A DNA stretch of 64,000 nt from Anaerolineae bacterium (GTDB taxonomy: Bacteria; Chloroflexota; Anaerolineae; Aggregatilineales; Aggregatilineaceae). Positions 6,853-15,582 of the stretch are shown piece after piece. The translations under genes were made by a program, and so were the position numbers. Numbering within the stretch: position 1 is the stretch's first letter; every line of letters starts with the position of its first letter. The notes under the pieces were generated by a model. That model was not told where the DNA came from. It was given only the letters and a program-made list of their open reading frames with translations, and did no database searches. The DNA is taken from the NCBI GenBank assembly GCA_018432315.1, contig JAHDLB010000025.1:186001-250000 (forward strand), read 5' to 3'.

Positions 6853-9444
6853 TCAGTCCCCTGCCTGCAGCGCGTCTTGCTGGGCAGCCTGCCGGGGCCG
6901 CGCTTTGGGCACGCCGCCCGGCCACCACGCCCACCGGTCGAGCAGGATGGTGATCGCCGGCACGAGCATGGTCCGCACCACGAACGTATCGATCAGGATG
7001 CCGACCGCCACCGCGAAGCCCAGCTCGATCAGCCCCTTGATCTCGCCGGCCATCATGGCCGCAAACGTCCCGGCGAGGATCACGCCCGCCGACGTGATGA
7101 TCGCGCCGGTCGCTGCCACGGCTTTATGCACGCCTTCGCGAATCCCGTGGTTGCCGACCTCTTCCTTCACGCGCCCGATCAAGAAGATGGAATAGTCCAC
7201 GCCCAGCCCGACCAGCATCACGAAGATGAAGAAGGGCACGTACCACGTCAGCCCTTCGACACCCAGCCACGCCCGCATGACGACGTTGGTCAGCCCCAGC
7301 GTGAACGTGAAGCTGAGCACCACCGTCGCGATCAGGTACAGCGGGGCAACGGCGCTGCGCAGCATGATCAGCAGCACGATGAAAATGCCCAACAGCACGA
7401 ACCCGATCGCGCGCAGCAGGTCGCGGTTCATCGTGTCGCGAATGTCGGCGTTGATCGCCCAGCCGCCGCTCACCACGGCCTCGCCACCGTCCCGGTAGTC
7501 CGCCAGCACGGACCGGATCGCCATCACCGCATCCATCGCCTCGTAGCTGTCCGCGTTGCCCGACAGCACCACGTCCAGCTTGAAGGCGGTCCCCTCGTTG
7601 GCGAGATACGTCGCCGCGAGCTGCCCCAACACGCCGCCACCATCGCCCGGCAGTTGGCTCAACAGCCCGGCCAGCTCCAGCGGCAGCAGGTAGGGGTCCT
7701 CGACCGACTCGAACCGATCGGCCAGCCCGTCGATCGCGGCGGCCAGCTCGTCCTGCCGCGCCATCAGTTGCAGCGGGTTCGCCAGCAGGTCGCGGATGGT
7801 CACCAGGTTCGGATCGTCCGCCACTTCGGGGAACTGCCCGGCCAGCAGGTCGACGTAGCCCTCGACCGCGCCCAGCGCTTCGAGCGCCTGCTGGGGATCG
7901 ATCGATCCGGCGTCTTGCAGGCCGGACATCATGCCCTGCGCCATGCGGAGCTGCCGGTCGACGCGCAGCAGGCCGCTGTACGCTTGATCGGCGCTGCCCA
8001 ACGGCGAGTTCATGCCGCGCACGTCTTCCACGCCGTCGAGGGCGGCCAGCTCGCCGGTCAGTTGCACGATGTCCACGGCGACGGTCTGCGGATCGCGCCC
8101 GGTCACGACCACGGTCAGCGGCAGCACGTTCCCCGCGCCCATTGTGTCCTGCATCAATTGGTAGCCGGCGACGGAGTCCTTACCGGATGGCATATCGCCC
8201 AACAGGTCGTAACTCACGCGCCGGGTGATGCCGTACACCGCCAGGGGCAGCATGATCGCGCTGATGACGATCACCGTCACCAGGGGGCGCGCGCTCACGA
8301 ACTGGGACGTGGCCGCGTAAAAGCGCCCGGTGGCGCGGTGCATGGCCGGGCGCGGCCAGAAGGCGCGCTCGCCCAACGTCGCCAGCAGGGCCGGGACGAA
8401 CGTCAGCCCGGCCAGCAGCGACAGCACGATGCCGATCGCCAGCGCGGGGCCGCTGGTGTTGAAGACGCCCATCTCGGCGAACACCATCGCCATGAAGCCA
8501 ACGAAGATCGTGCCCGCGCTGCTGGTGATCGTCTCGCCCACGCGGCCCACCGTCTCGCCGGTGGCGGTCCGGATGTCGCGGTGATTCGCCATTTCCTCGC
8601 GAAAACGGCTGATCAGGAACAGGCAGTAATCGGTGCCCGCGCCGTACATCACGACGACCATCATCACGTTGGCGTAGGAGGTGATCGTCATGACGTTGTC
8701 GCCCAGGTAGGCCACGATGCCGCGCGCGATCAGGTACGCGACCGTCACCGCCGACAGCGGCACCAGCGGGCTGACCGGCGACCGGTAGATCAACAGCAGC
8801 AGCACGATGACCAGCACGATCGTCACCCAGATCGTCCGGTCCACGCTGGTCATGATCGACTCGGTCGTATTGTTGACGATCGGCGCTTCGCCGGTCTGGT
8901 AGGTTGCCAGCCCGGCGGGGCGGTTTTCGGCCAGCCAGTCGTCGATGAGATTCAGCGTCTCGGTGGTGGCCTCTTCGGGATTGGTGGTCGTCAGGCTGAC
9001 GCGCACGATCGCGATGTCGTTGTCGGGCGCCACCATCAGCCCCACCGTCGCGGGCGACATGGTCGGCGCCGTCACGCTCAGGATGTTGTCCGGCGCGGCG
9101 TCGCTGGTCAGCCATGCCACCAGCTCATCGATGAACCGGCCCGTGGGCGTGTCGATCCGGTCCTCGAACGACTCGGCTCCGTCATCCAGCACGCCGCCCG
9201 TCCCGCGCGCGTCGATCACGACAACCGTGCTGCCCGGCGCGTAGCTGTCCGGAAATGTCTCGCGGTAAACCTCGTTGGCGCGGGCAAACGCGGCGTCGTC
9301 GGGCAGAAAATCCGCCTGATCCGAGCTTGCTACGTCGTCGATGTTAGGCGCCAGAACTGTGATCACCACTGCCGCCAGAATCCACGTCAGGATGATCGGA
9401 TAGCGGTATTGCGTCGCGAAGTGACCTATCCGTTCGAACATCAC
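6853..9444 (-). CDS. MmpL/RND-family membrane transporter
   Basis: 863 residues with two RND-like halves. TM1 is YPIILTWILAAVVITVLA. A large extracytoplasmic loop follows, then five membrane helices starting near residue 200 that include GAGTDYCLFLISRFREE. A second loop rich in RMAQGMM/DAGSIDPQ-type helices precedes the last helices, which contain LVGLGVDYSIFLIGRVKEE. The Asp-Tyr pairs are the MmpL proton-relay motifs. The family exports lipids, polyketides or drugs using proton motive force. It is encoded directly behind a TetR regulator (ATGA overlap), which suggests a drug- or lipid-responsive efflux pair. The substrate cannot be read from the sequence. Confidence 0.9.
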   Translation of the reverse strand: MMFERIGHFATQYRYPIILTWILAAVVITVLAPNIDDVASSDQADFLPDDAAFARANEVYRETFPDSYAPGSTVVVIDARGTGGVLDDGAESFEDRIDTPTGRFIDELVAWLTSDAAPDNILSVTAPTMSPATVGLMVAPDNDIAIVRVSLTTTNPEEATTETLNLIDDWLAENRPAGLATYQTGEAPIVNNTTESIMTSVDRTIWVTIVLVIVLLLLIYRSPVSPLVPLSAVTVAYLIARGIVAYLGDNVMTITSYANVMMVVVMYGAGTDYCLFLISRFREEMANHRDIRTATGETVGRVGETITSSAGTIFVGFMAMVFAEMGVFNTSGPALAIGIVLSLLAGLTFVPALLATLGERAFWPRPAMHRATGRFYAATSQFVSARPLVTVIVISAIMLPLAVYGITRRVSYDLLGDMPSGKDSVAGYQLMQDTMGAGNVLPLTVVVTGRDPQTVAVDIVQLTGELAALDGVEDVRGMNSPLGSADQAYSGLLRVDRQLRMAQGMMSGLQDAGSIDPQQALEALGAVEGYVDLLAGQFPEVADDPNLVTIRDLLANPLQLMARQDELAAAIDGLADRFESVEDPYLLPLELAGLLSQLPGDGGGVLGQLAATYLANEGTAFKLDVVLSGNADSYEAMDAVMAIRSVLADYRDGGEAVVSGGWAINADIRDTMNRDLLRAIGFVLLGIFIVLLIMLRSAVAPLYLIATVVLSFTFTLGLTNVVMRAWLGVEGLTWYVPFFIFVMLVGLGVDYSIFLIGRVKEEVGNHGIREGVHKAVAATGAIITSAGVILAGTFAAMMAGEIKGLIELGFAVAVGILIDTFVVRTMLVPAITILLDRWAWWPGGVPKARPRQAAQQDALQAGD

Positions 9445-10082
9445 GTTTTGCCCTCACTGTCTGTGTCGAATGTGCCTGTGCCGAATGGTGTTTCAAAACC
9501 TGCAGGATGCCCCAGCCCGCGGATGACGATCGCCTGGATCATCTCCGCCAGCTCCGAGGCAGAATAGCCCGTGTCGGACTCCAGCCACCAGCCCAGCAAC
9601 TGGATCAACATGCCGGTGATGACCTGGGCGCGGACGTCGTGCGGGTAGGGGCTGATGTTGGCGTCCAGCTCGAACTCGTCGATGGTGCGCTCGACGAGGT
9701 CTACCATGTACTGGCGACCAAACGCGTTGAGGTGCGACGACGCCGCGCCGCCGACCATGATCAGCATGAACGCGCGGTTTTCCGCCGCCCAGTTGAGCAC
9801 GCGCTCCAGGCTCTGGCGCAGCCACGCCTCGTGCGAGGGCGCGACGCGCCCGCCCTGGAAGATTTCCTCGGCCAGGGCATCGAAGCCATCGTGCATCAAC
9901 TCGCGGACGCAGTCTTCCTTGTTGGCGAAATGCTTGTAGAACGTGGCCTTGCTGACGTTGGCGCGCTCGGTGATGTCGAGGATATCGACGTGGTTGTAGC
10001 CCTTCTCGATGATCACCTCGCGGGCGGCGGCCAGCATCGCCTCGCGCGTGGCGGCTTTGCGCTGTTGGTGCCGGTTAGCCAT
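9441..10082 (-). CDS. TetR/AcrR-family transcriptional regulator
   Basis: 213 residues. The N-terminal TetR HTH spans about residues 10-60: REAMLAAAREVIIEKGYNHV, then ITERANVSKATFYKHFANKE with the recognition helix. The C-terminal ligand domain is helical and family-specific. The stop overlaps the start of the MmpL gene by 4 bp, so both come from one transcript. A good promoter with an inverted repeat over the predicted transcription start lies upstream, as expected for an autorepressor that also controls the exporter. Confidence 0.92.
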   Translation of the reverse strand: MANRHQQRKAATREAMLAAAREVIIEKGYNHVDILDITERANVSKATFYKHFANKEDCVRELMHDGFDALAEEIFQGGRVAPSHEAWLRQSLERVLNWAAENRAFMLIMVGGAASSHLNAFGRQYMVDLVERTIDEFELDANISPYPHDVRAQVITGMLIQLLGWWLESDTGYSASELAEMIQAIVIRGLGHPAGFETPFGTGTFDTDSEGKT

Positions 10083-10106
10083 ATCAATCGACGTCCCGTA
10101 TAAGAT

Positions 10107-10121
10107 TAGACGCGAAGTCTA
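10107..10121. promoter_or_regulatory. Inverted repeat, candidate TetR operator
   Basis: TAGAC-GCGAA-GTCTA, perfect 5-bp arms with a 5-bp centre, positioned over the transcription start predicted from the tetR promoter. Confidence 0.55.
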
Positions 10122-10123
10122 CT

Positions 10124-10151
10124 ATTTTAGAGGCTCGCGCGCCGTTGTCAA
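10124..10151 (-). promoter_or_regulatory. Sigma70-type promoter for tetR-mmpL
   Basis: On the minus strand a perfect TTGACA (10146-10151), a 16-bp spacer and TAAAAT (10124-10129). Start of transcription is expected near 10117, giving a leader of about 35 bases. Confidence 0.75.
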
Positions 10152-10164
10152 GAACGTGTGCCCG

Positions 10165-10186
10165 GCCAAACCACAGCCAAACCACA
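10165..10186. repeat. Tandem 11-bp direct repeat beside a promoter
   Basis: GCCAAACCACA occurs twice head-to-tail (10165-10175 and 10176-10186) and ends 1 bp before the -35 box of the rightward promoter, one helical turn per copy. This is the usual position of an activator site. Confidence 0.6.
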
Positions 10187-10187
10187 A

Positions 10188-10216
10188 TTGACCGCCCCCC
10201 CACCAGCGGATAGAAT
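10188..10216 (+). promoter_or_regulatory. Sigma70-type promoter for the epimerase-like gene
   Basis: TTGACC (10188-10193), a 17-bp spacer and TAGAAT (10211-10216). The predicted start near 10223 makes the in-frame ATGs at 10215 and 10218 unlikely and supports ATG 10272. Confidence 0.65.
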
Positions 10217-10271
10217 GATGCTGACAGCGGGGCTTCACGATCACCCACGGAAAGAGCACACCAAAACGCGC

Positions 10272-11060
10272 ATGGCGAGGCGACACTGGAACAAGGTATT
10301 TGTCACCGGCGGGACGAGCTTCATCGGCCTGCGGACGGTGGCCGCGCTGATCGACGCGGGGGCCGACGTCACCGTGTTGGTGCGTCCCGACCACGAGGAG
10401 CGGCTCGGGGCGCTGCGCCGCCACATCCGGCTCGAGAGCGGGGACGTGTGGAACATCGCCAGCCTCAAGGGACGGTCGCGCGGGCATGGGGTGGTGATCC
10501 ACCTGGTGGGCAGCGTGCGCGCCCAGCCGGAGCGCGGCCTGACCTTCCAACAGCTCAACCTGGTGTCGGCCCGCAACGCGATCAGCATGGCCGTCAGCGA
10601 CGGCGTACCGTACTTCATCCTGCTGAGCGCGGCCCATAAACCGGCGGGCGTGCCTTACGAATATCTGCGCAGCAAGCGCGAGGCGGAAGAATACCTGCGC
10701 AACAGCGGCCTGCGCTGGGGAATCGTGCGCGCGCCGATGGTCTTCGACCGGACGCAGGGCGGCGGGGCCTTCTTCACGGTGCTGTCGGCCATCGGCGGGC
10801 TGCCGGTGCTGCGCGTGCTGTTCGGGCGGCGCGCGCCGCTGCCGGTCGATATCGCCGCCCGCGGCATCAGCCGGATCGCGCTGGAGGAAGACCTCCCGCG
10901 CAGCCGGATCTACTACGCGAACGACCTGCGCCGCCTGGGGCGCCCGCCCAGGATCATGGCCGCGCCGGAGCCAAACCCGGCGCGGCCCGGCCCGCAAAGC
11001 GTCGAAACCGAAGACGTGCCCTTCGGCTGGCTGCCAGGGCCGCCCCCGGACGACGACTGA
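10272..11060 (+). CDS. NAD(P)-binding Rossmann protein, epimerase/NmrA-like (atypical SDR)
   Basis: 262 residues. VFVTGGTSFIGLRTVAALID is the glycine-rich dinucleotide loop (TGGTxFIG), and DVTVLVRPDHEERL follows at the second strand. YEYLRSKREAEEYL carries the YxxxK pair, and LRWGIVRAPMVF is typical of atypical SDRs such as YfcH or NDUFA9-like proteins. The C-terminus is a Pro-rich tail. It probably binds NAD(P)H and may act on, or simply sense, a nucleotide-linked or quinone substrate; the substrate is not predictable. It is divergent from tetR with its own promoter and meets the MFS gene tail-to-tail with only 3 bp between. Confidence 0.75.
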   Translation: MARRHWNKVFVTGGTSFIGLRTVAALIDAGADVTVLVRPDHEERLGALRRHIRLESGDVWNIASLKGRSRGHGVVIHLVGSVRAQPERGLTFQQLNLVSARNAISMAVSDGVPYFILLSAAHKPAGVPYEYLRSKREAEEYLRNSGLRWGIVRAPMVFDRTQGGGAFFTVLSAIGGLPVLRVLFGRRAPLPVDIAARGISRIALEEDLPRSRIYYANDLRRLGRPPRIMAAPEPNPARPGPQSVETEDVPFGWLPGPPPDDD

Positions 11061-11063
11061 CGG

Positions 11064-12302
11064 CTAGAGCGGCGATCCGGCCCCCCGCTCGGCGACGGGC
11101 TGCCCCGGCTCGACGCCCCGCCGCGCCAGCATCCCAAACCCGGCCACGGCGACCGCGCAGAAGGCCATCGCGCCGTACCACGTCGCCGCCGGGGCGATGT
11201 GATCGTTGAGCAGCCCGCCCACCACCGGCCCGATCCCCGACCCGACGCGAAACGACAGGCTGAACACGCCCATATACCGGGCGCGCATCTGGGGCGGCGC
11301 GATGTTGGCGACCAGGGCGGTCGCGGTCGGCACGAGCAGCAGCTCGCCCACGGTGAACACGACCATGCCCCCCAGGAACGCCCCGAACCCGCGGCTGATG
11401 GCGAACACGCCCAGCCCCACCGCCTGGAACATCCCCCCGACGGTGATGGCGTTCAGCGGTGCGCGGCGGTTACTGGCGCGCGTCACGGCGTACTGGAAGA
11501 CGACGACCATCAGCGCATTGGTCCCGATGATCAGGCCGTAGCGGTCTTCGGGGATGGCGTAGTTCTCTTTGACGTAGACGCCCAGCAGGATGAACACCAT
11601 CGAGTTGGCGATCTGGATCAGGATGTACAGCCCCCAGATCACCAGAAAGGAACGGTCGCGCAGCAGCGGGCCATAGCCCAGTCCGCCGCCGCCCGCCGGA
11701 AAGGCCGTGATGGCCGCGCCCGCGTCTTCCCTGGGCAGCGTTTCCGCGATCATGGCGCTGGTGAAGACGGCGAGCGCGATCTGCATCCCCGCCGCGAGGA
11801 AGTACGACAACTCGTAAGCCACCGCCGCCAGGAACCCGCCCATCGCCGGGCCGACCGAGATGCCCAGGTTGTCGCCCATGCGCAGCAAGGCGTACATCGC
11901 CGCCCGGTGCTCGGCGGACACCAGATCGGCGACCATCGCGTAACTGCCGATGCGGAAGATCGCGTTCACGACGCCGTACAGCGGCAGCAGCACCGCCCAC
12001 TGCGCGTAGGTCCCCGCCTGGCTCATCGCCAGCAGGACGGCGCTGCTCGCCACCAGCCCGACGACCATCAGCCACTTGCGGCCAAAGCGGTCCATCAGCG
12101 GGCTGACGACCGTCGTGGCGGCGAACCCGGCGATCGATTGCAGCGTGAACAGCAGCGTGATCCGGCTGAGCGGGATGTCCAACTGCTCGCGAATGAAGAT
12201 CGTCAGGAAGGGCCAGACGAGCGCCTGCCCGGTGCTGCTGAGCAGCGTGCCGGCGAACAACAGCCAGATCTGGGGCGGAAAGGTGCGCAGACGTGCGAAC
12301 AC
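11064..12302 (-). CDS. Major facilitator superfamily transporter
   Basis: 412 residues with about 12 hydrophobic segments. The MFS motif A loop between TM2 and TM3 reads PLMDRFGRKWLMVVG, and a motif-C-like GNLGISVGP-type stretch occurs in TM5 (RMGDNLGISVGPAMGG). The profile is that of a drug/proton antiporter of the DHA1 type. It lies downstream of pdxT on the same strand, separated by a hairpin. The substrate is unknown. Confidence 0.88.
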   Translation of the reverse strand: MFARLRTFPPQIWLLFAGTLLSSTGQALVWPFLTIFIREQLDIPLSRITLLFTLQSIAGFAATTVVSPLMDRFGRKWLMVVGLVASSAVLLAMSQAGTYAQWAVLLPLYGVVNAIFRIGSYAMVADLVSAEHRAAMYALLRMGDNLGISVGPAMGGFLAAVAYELSYFLAAGMQIALAVFTSAMIAETLPREDAGAAITAFPAGGGGLGYGPLLRDRSFLVIWGLYILIQIANSMVFILLGVYVKENYAIPEDRYGLIIGTNALMVVVFQYAVTRASNRRAPLNAITVGGMFQAVGLGVFAISRGFGAFLGGMVVFTVGELLLVPTATALVANIAPPQMRARYMGVFSLSFRVGSGIGPVVGGLLNDHIAPAATWYGAMAFCAVAVAGFGMLARRGVEPGQPVAERGAGSPL

Positions 12303-12344
12303 AGGTCCCGGTCCTTATCGGTGACAGCCGCGACAAACACAACC

Positions 12345-12380
12345 CGAACACAACAAAGAGGGGCGCGCTCGACGCCCCCG
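12345..12380 (-). terminator. Rho-independent terminator after pdxT
   Basis: On the minus strand GGGGCG-TCGAGCG-CGCCCC is followed by TCTTTGTTGTG. It lies just downstream of the pdxT stop and before the MFS start. Confidence 0.65.
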
Positions 12381-12405
12381 GGGTGCACAGTGGAGAATTA
12401 TCGCT

Positions 12406-12981
12406 CTAATCGGCCAGTCCGGCTACGTCGCGCAGAAAATAGCGGTGGAAGCGGTCGTCGGGCGTCAGCTCCGGGTGAAAAGCGGTCGCCAGCCAGCGCC
12501 CCTGGCGGACGGCGACGATCGCGCCGTCTTCCAGCCGCGCGAGGACTTCGGCCCCGTTCTGCACCGCAGTGACGACCGGCGCGCGGATGAACACCGCGTG
12601 GAACGGGTCCGGCCCCAACTGCGGCACGTCCAGGTCCGTCTCGAAGCTGTCGAGCTGTCGGCCAAAAGCGTTGCGGTTGACGGTAATATCCATCACGCCG
12701 ATCAGCGGCTGGTCGCGCCCGATGTCCTTCGCCAGCATGATCATCCCGGCGCAGGTGCCCCACACCGGCTTCGTCGCGGCGAAGGCGCGCAGCGGCTCCA
12801 GCAGGCGAAAGGTCACCGCCAGCTTGCCGATGGTCGTGCTCTCGCCGCCGGGGATGATCAGCGCGTCGAGCCCGTCCAGGTGCTCCGGCAGGCGCACTTC
12901 GACCGCGTGCGCGCCGAGCGCGCGCAGGGTTTTCTCGTGTTCGATAAAGGCGCCTTGCAGCGCCAGCACGCCAACGTTCAT
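12406..12981 (-). CDS. pdxT: Pyridoxal 5'-phosphate synthase glutaminase subunit PdxT
   Basis: 191 residues, normal for PdxT. It begins [17 protein letters not shown], the family hallmark. PGGESTT (oxyanion/Gln binding), WGTCAGM with nucleophile Cys77, and a C-terminal FHPEL with the His and Glu of the triad are all present. It supplies ammonia from glutamine to PdxS for PLP synthesis. PdxS is not adjacent and not in the window, although the two are usually neighbours. An upstream in-frame ATG exists (13014), but homology begins at 12981. A TTGACA-like element lies at 13025-13030 without a good -10. Confidence 0.93.
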   Translation of the reverse strand: MNVGVLALQGAFIEHEKTLRALGAHAVEVRLPEHLDGLDALIIPGGESTTIGKLAVTFRLLEPLRAFAATKPVWGTCAGMIMLAKDIGRDQPLIGVMDITVNRNAFGRQLDSFETDLDVPQLGPDPFHAVFIRAPVVTAVQNGAEVLARLEDGAIVAVRQGRWLATAFHPELTPDDRFHRYFLRDVAGLAD

Positions 12982-13115
12982 CGTCGTCCACTCTACTCCG
13001 GTGTTTGCTGTCACGACGTCCCACTGTCAACTCTAGCGCCCGCCGCCCCGGCTGGCAACCCCACTTGGTCTCGGTTGGCTCTATGCGGTCGAGCGCGCCC
13101 GCACGCCAGAATCGC

Positions 13116-13144
13116 TTGGCATTTTCGCCCGGCTCGCGTACACT
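13116..13144 (+). promoter_or_regulatory. Sigma70-type promoter for the MIase-like gene
   Basis: TTGGCA (13116-13121), a 17-bp spacer and TACACT (13139-13144). Confidence 0.65.
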
Positions 13145-13207
13145 GGGCAGGGAATGCGCAAGTTGATCGCAGGGCCGGGCGATGTCCGGCTCCATACGGG
13201 ACGCGAC

Positions 13208-13513
13208 ATGAAAATCCTGGCAATCGAACACGAGCTGCCCGGCGCGGCGCCGGACCGGTTCACCCCGCAGCTCAAACGGGCCGAAGCCGCCCGCGTGTGG
13301 GAACTCCAGCAGGCGGACGTCATCCGCGAGGTGTATTTCCGCGCCGACCGTTCCGAGGCGGTGCTGGTGCTCGAATGCGCCACCGTCGACGAAGCCGAGC
13401 GCGCCCTGGCGACGCTGCCGATGGTGGCGGCCAACCTGATCGCGTTCGAGATCATTCCGCTGGCGCCCTATCCCGGCCTCAGCCGGTTGTTCGCCGGCGA
13501 CGGTTCCCTGTGA
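13208..13513 (+). CDS. Small ferredoxin-like protein, muconolactone-isomerase-like
   Basis: 101 residues from ATG 13208, whose upstream GGGACG is a modest ribosome site; the promoter at 13116-13144 excludes much longer versions. MKILAIEHEL, a helix with RVWELQQADVIREVYFRAD, VLVLECATVDEAERALATLP and LIAFEIIPLAPYPGL match the layout of MIase/YciI-type small dimers. In this protein type the helix-strand unit 'ARVWELQQ...REVYFR' recurs in uncharacterised relatives. Its position just upstream of kynurenine genes suggests an aromatic-catabolism role, but that is inference. The kynureninase-like gene has its own promoter 30 bp downstream. Confidence 0.6.
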   Translation: MKILAIEHELPGAAPDRFTPQLKRAEAARVWELQQADVIREVYFRADRSEAVLVLECATVDEAERALATLPMVAANLIAFEIIPLAPYPGLSRLFAGDGSL

Positions 13514-13539
13514 CGGGACACCCGCCGGCGCGCTGCGAT

Positions 13540-13568
13540 TTGGTTTTTTCCCCCAGTTCGACTACACT
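13540..13568 (+). promoter_or_regulatory. Sigma70-type promoter for the kynureninase-like gene
   Basis: TTGGTT (13540-13545), a 17-bp spacer and TACACT (13563-13568). The -10 sequence is the same as in the promoter at 13139-13144. Confidence 0.55.
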
Positions 13569-13611
13569 GTGATCGGTTGCCACTCACGCTTCGACCAAAG
13601 GATATTCGTCC

Positions 13612-14805
13612 GTGTCCGATCCGCTTCTGCGCTGGCGCGACCAGTTCCCGATCCTCGACCAGACAACCTACCTGATCAACAACTCGCTGGGCGCTATGCC
13701 GCGCGGCGTTTACGACAGCCTGCGCGACTATGCGGACACGTGGGCCGCGCGCGGCGTCCGGGCGTGGGGCGAGGGCTGGTGGGAGATGAACGTCGCGCTC
13801 GGCAACCAGGTCGCGGGCATCATCGGCGCGCCGCCCAACACCGTCTCGATGCACCAGAACGTTTCCATCGCCCAGGGCATCTTGCTCTCGTGCTTCGACT
13901 TCGACGGGCCGCGCAACAAGGTCGTGATCGAGTCCGGCATCTTTCCCTCGGTCTACTACGTGCTGCGCGGGATGCTGCCGCCGCACGTCGAGCTGTGCAT
14001 GGTCGAGAGCGAGGACGGCGGAACAACGGTCCCGGTCGAGCGCATCATCGACGCCATCGACGAGCGCACGCTGCTGGTGCCGATCAGCCACGTGCTGTTT
14101 CGCAGCGCCTACATCCTGGACGTCAAGCCGATCATCGAGAAGGCGCACGCCGTCGGCGCGATCGTGATCCTGGACGGCTACCACGCGGCGGGCATCGTGC
14201 CGTTCGACGTGACCGCGCTCGACGTCGATTTCTACCTGGCGGGCGTGCTCAAGTGGATGTGCGGCGGGCCGGGCGGCGTGTTTCTCTACGCGCGCCCCGA
14301 TTACCTCGAGACGATCCGGCCCGGCCTCACCGGCTGGATGGCCCACCAGCGCCCGTTCGATTTCGAGGTGGACGACATCGTGCTGCGCGAGGACGCGTTC
14401 CGCTTCCTGAACGGCACCCCGGCTATTCCCAGCCTGTACGCCAACCGGCCCGGCGTGGAGATCATCGCGCAGGTCGGCGTCGGGGCCATTCGCGAAAAAT
14501 CGAAACGGCAGACGGCGCTGTTGATCGCGCTGGCCGAAGAGGCGGGCTTCGCGGTCCATTCCCCGCGCCAACCGGACGAGCGCGGCGGCACCGTGACGAT
14601 CGACCCGCCGCACGCGTACGAAGTCTCGCGCGAGCTGCTGGCGCGCGATATTCTGATCGACTACCGGCCCCAGGCCGGGATTCGCGTCTCGCCCCATTTC
14701 TACAACAGCGACGACGAGATCCGGCTGGTGATCGAGGCCATCCGCGACATCCTCGAAACCGGCGCCTGGGAACGGCACGCAGGCGGGCGCGCCTTCGTGA
14801 CCTGA
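13612..14805 (+). CDS. kynU: Kynureninase-like PLP enzyme (aminotransferase class V fold)
   Basis: 397 residues from GTG 13612, with AAGGA 11 bp upstream. YLINNSLGAMPRGVYD is the substrate-binding opening of kynureninases. WWEMNVALGNQVAGIIGA and NTVSMHQNVSIAQG follow. LDGYHAAGIVPFDV holds the PLP-ring Asp, and GVLKWMCGGPGG contains the Schiff-base Lys214 in the kynureninase context (K followed by an aromatic, then GGPG). GIRVSPHFYNSDDEI is the C-terminal block. It would cleave kynurenine to anthranilate and alanine. The kynurenine formamidase encoded 118 bp downstream supports this assignment. A related class V enzyme such as isopenicillin-N epimerase-like is the alternative. Confidence 0.78.
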   Translation: MSDPLLRWRDQFPILDQTTYLINNSLGAMPRGVYDSLRDYADTWAARGVRAWGEGWWEMNVALGNQVAGIIGAPPNTVSMHQNVSIAQGILLSCFDFDGPRNKVVIESGIFPSVYYVLRGMLPPHVELCMVESEDGGTTVPVERIIDAIDERTLLVPISHVLFRSAYILDVKPIIEKAHAVGAIVILDGYHAAGIVPFDVTALDVDFYLAGVLKWMCGGPGGVFLYARPDYLETIRPGLTGWMAHQRPFDFEVDDIVLREDAFRFLNGTPAIPSLYANRPGVEIIAQVGVGAIREKSKRQTALLIALAEEAGFAVHSPRQPDERGGTVTIDPPHAYEVSRELLARDILIDYRPQAGIRVSPHFYNSDDEIRLVIEAIRDILETGAWERHAGGRAFVT

Positions 14806-14923
14806 ACGAGAGCATGGCGGGCCATGCAGCGCGCGATCCCGCGCCGCGAGTCGCCGTACTGGTTCAAACACAGGGCTGATCGATTCGAGTCGATGTGGAA
14901 GCAGCCCAACACGAGGAAACCTT

Positions 14924-15577
14924 ATGACGCGTATCTACGACATCAGCCGCACCCTGTCGCCAAGCCTCGCCGTGTGGCCGGGCGATATGCCGTTCTCGTT
15001 CACGCACAGCCTCCGCCTGCGCGACGGCGCCGCCGTCAACCTGACGACGCTCACGCTCAGCGCCCACACCGGCAGCCACATCGACGCGCCCTATCATGTC
15101 GTCGATGAACACATCCACCCGGCAGACCTGCCGCTGGAGCCGTACATCGGCCCGGCCCACGTCGTGACCATCGACCGGCGGCAGGGCGGCATCGTGCCGG
15201 ACGATTTTGCCGGGCGCGATCTGGCCGGGATGCAGCGCCTGTTGATCCACACCTGGGTGAGCGATCTGCCCGATGACCGGTGGCCGGACGGCTTCCCGTA
15301 CCCAACCGTCGAGCTGGCGGACTGGTTGGCCGAGCGCGGAGTCCGCCTGCTGGGGCTGGACAGCCCCTCGGTCGATCAGCAGGACAGCCAGACGCTGCCC
15401 TGCCATCACCGGCTGTACGCGCACGGCATCGCCAACCTGGAAAACGTGCGCCTGTCCGGCGTGCCGGACGGAGTCTACGAACTGATCGCGCTGCCGCTGA
15501 AGATCGCCGGCATCTGCGGGTGCCCGGTGCGCGCCATTCTCCGCACGCCGGCTTCCCGGCCCAGATCGGACGGGTAA
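14924..15577 (+). CDS. kynB: Kynurenine formamidase / cyclase-family hydrolase
   Basis: 217 residues. IYDISRTLSPSLAVWPGD is the family opening, and LSAHTGSHIDAPYHV carries the HxGxHxDxP metal motif. VRLLGLDSPSVDQQDSQTLPCHHRLY and ICGCPVRAIL complete a KynB-type protein. It would hydrolyse N-formylkynurenine to kynurenine and formate, one step before kynureninase. GAGGAA precedes the ATG. Tryptophan dioxygenase, the first pathway step, is not in the window. The 118-bp gap before it shows no clear promoter, so co-transcription with kynU is likely. Confidence 0.83.
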   Translation: MTRIYDISRTLSPSLAVWPGDMPFSFTHSLRLRDGAAVNLTTLTLSAHTGSHIDAPYHVVDEHIHPADLPLEPYIGPAHVVTIDRRQGGIVPDDFAGRDLAGMQRLLIHTWVSDLPDDRWPDGFPYPTVELADWLAERGVRLLGLDSPSVDQQDSQTLPCHHRLYAHGIANLENVRLSGVPDGVYELIALPLKIAGICGCPVRAILRTPASRPRSDG

Positions 15578-15582
15578 TAGTG

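Noticed and set aside
6877-9567. Open frame of 896 codons on the plus strand
   Set aside because: Antisense to the MmpL transporter; a His/Arg/Asp-rich product without domains.
10158-10271. Longer N-terminus for the epimerase-like protein starting at 10158
   Set aside because: The extra 38 residues overlap the promoter boxes at 10188-10216 and show no fold; the glycine-rich loop begins soon after ATG 10272.
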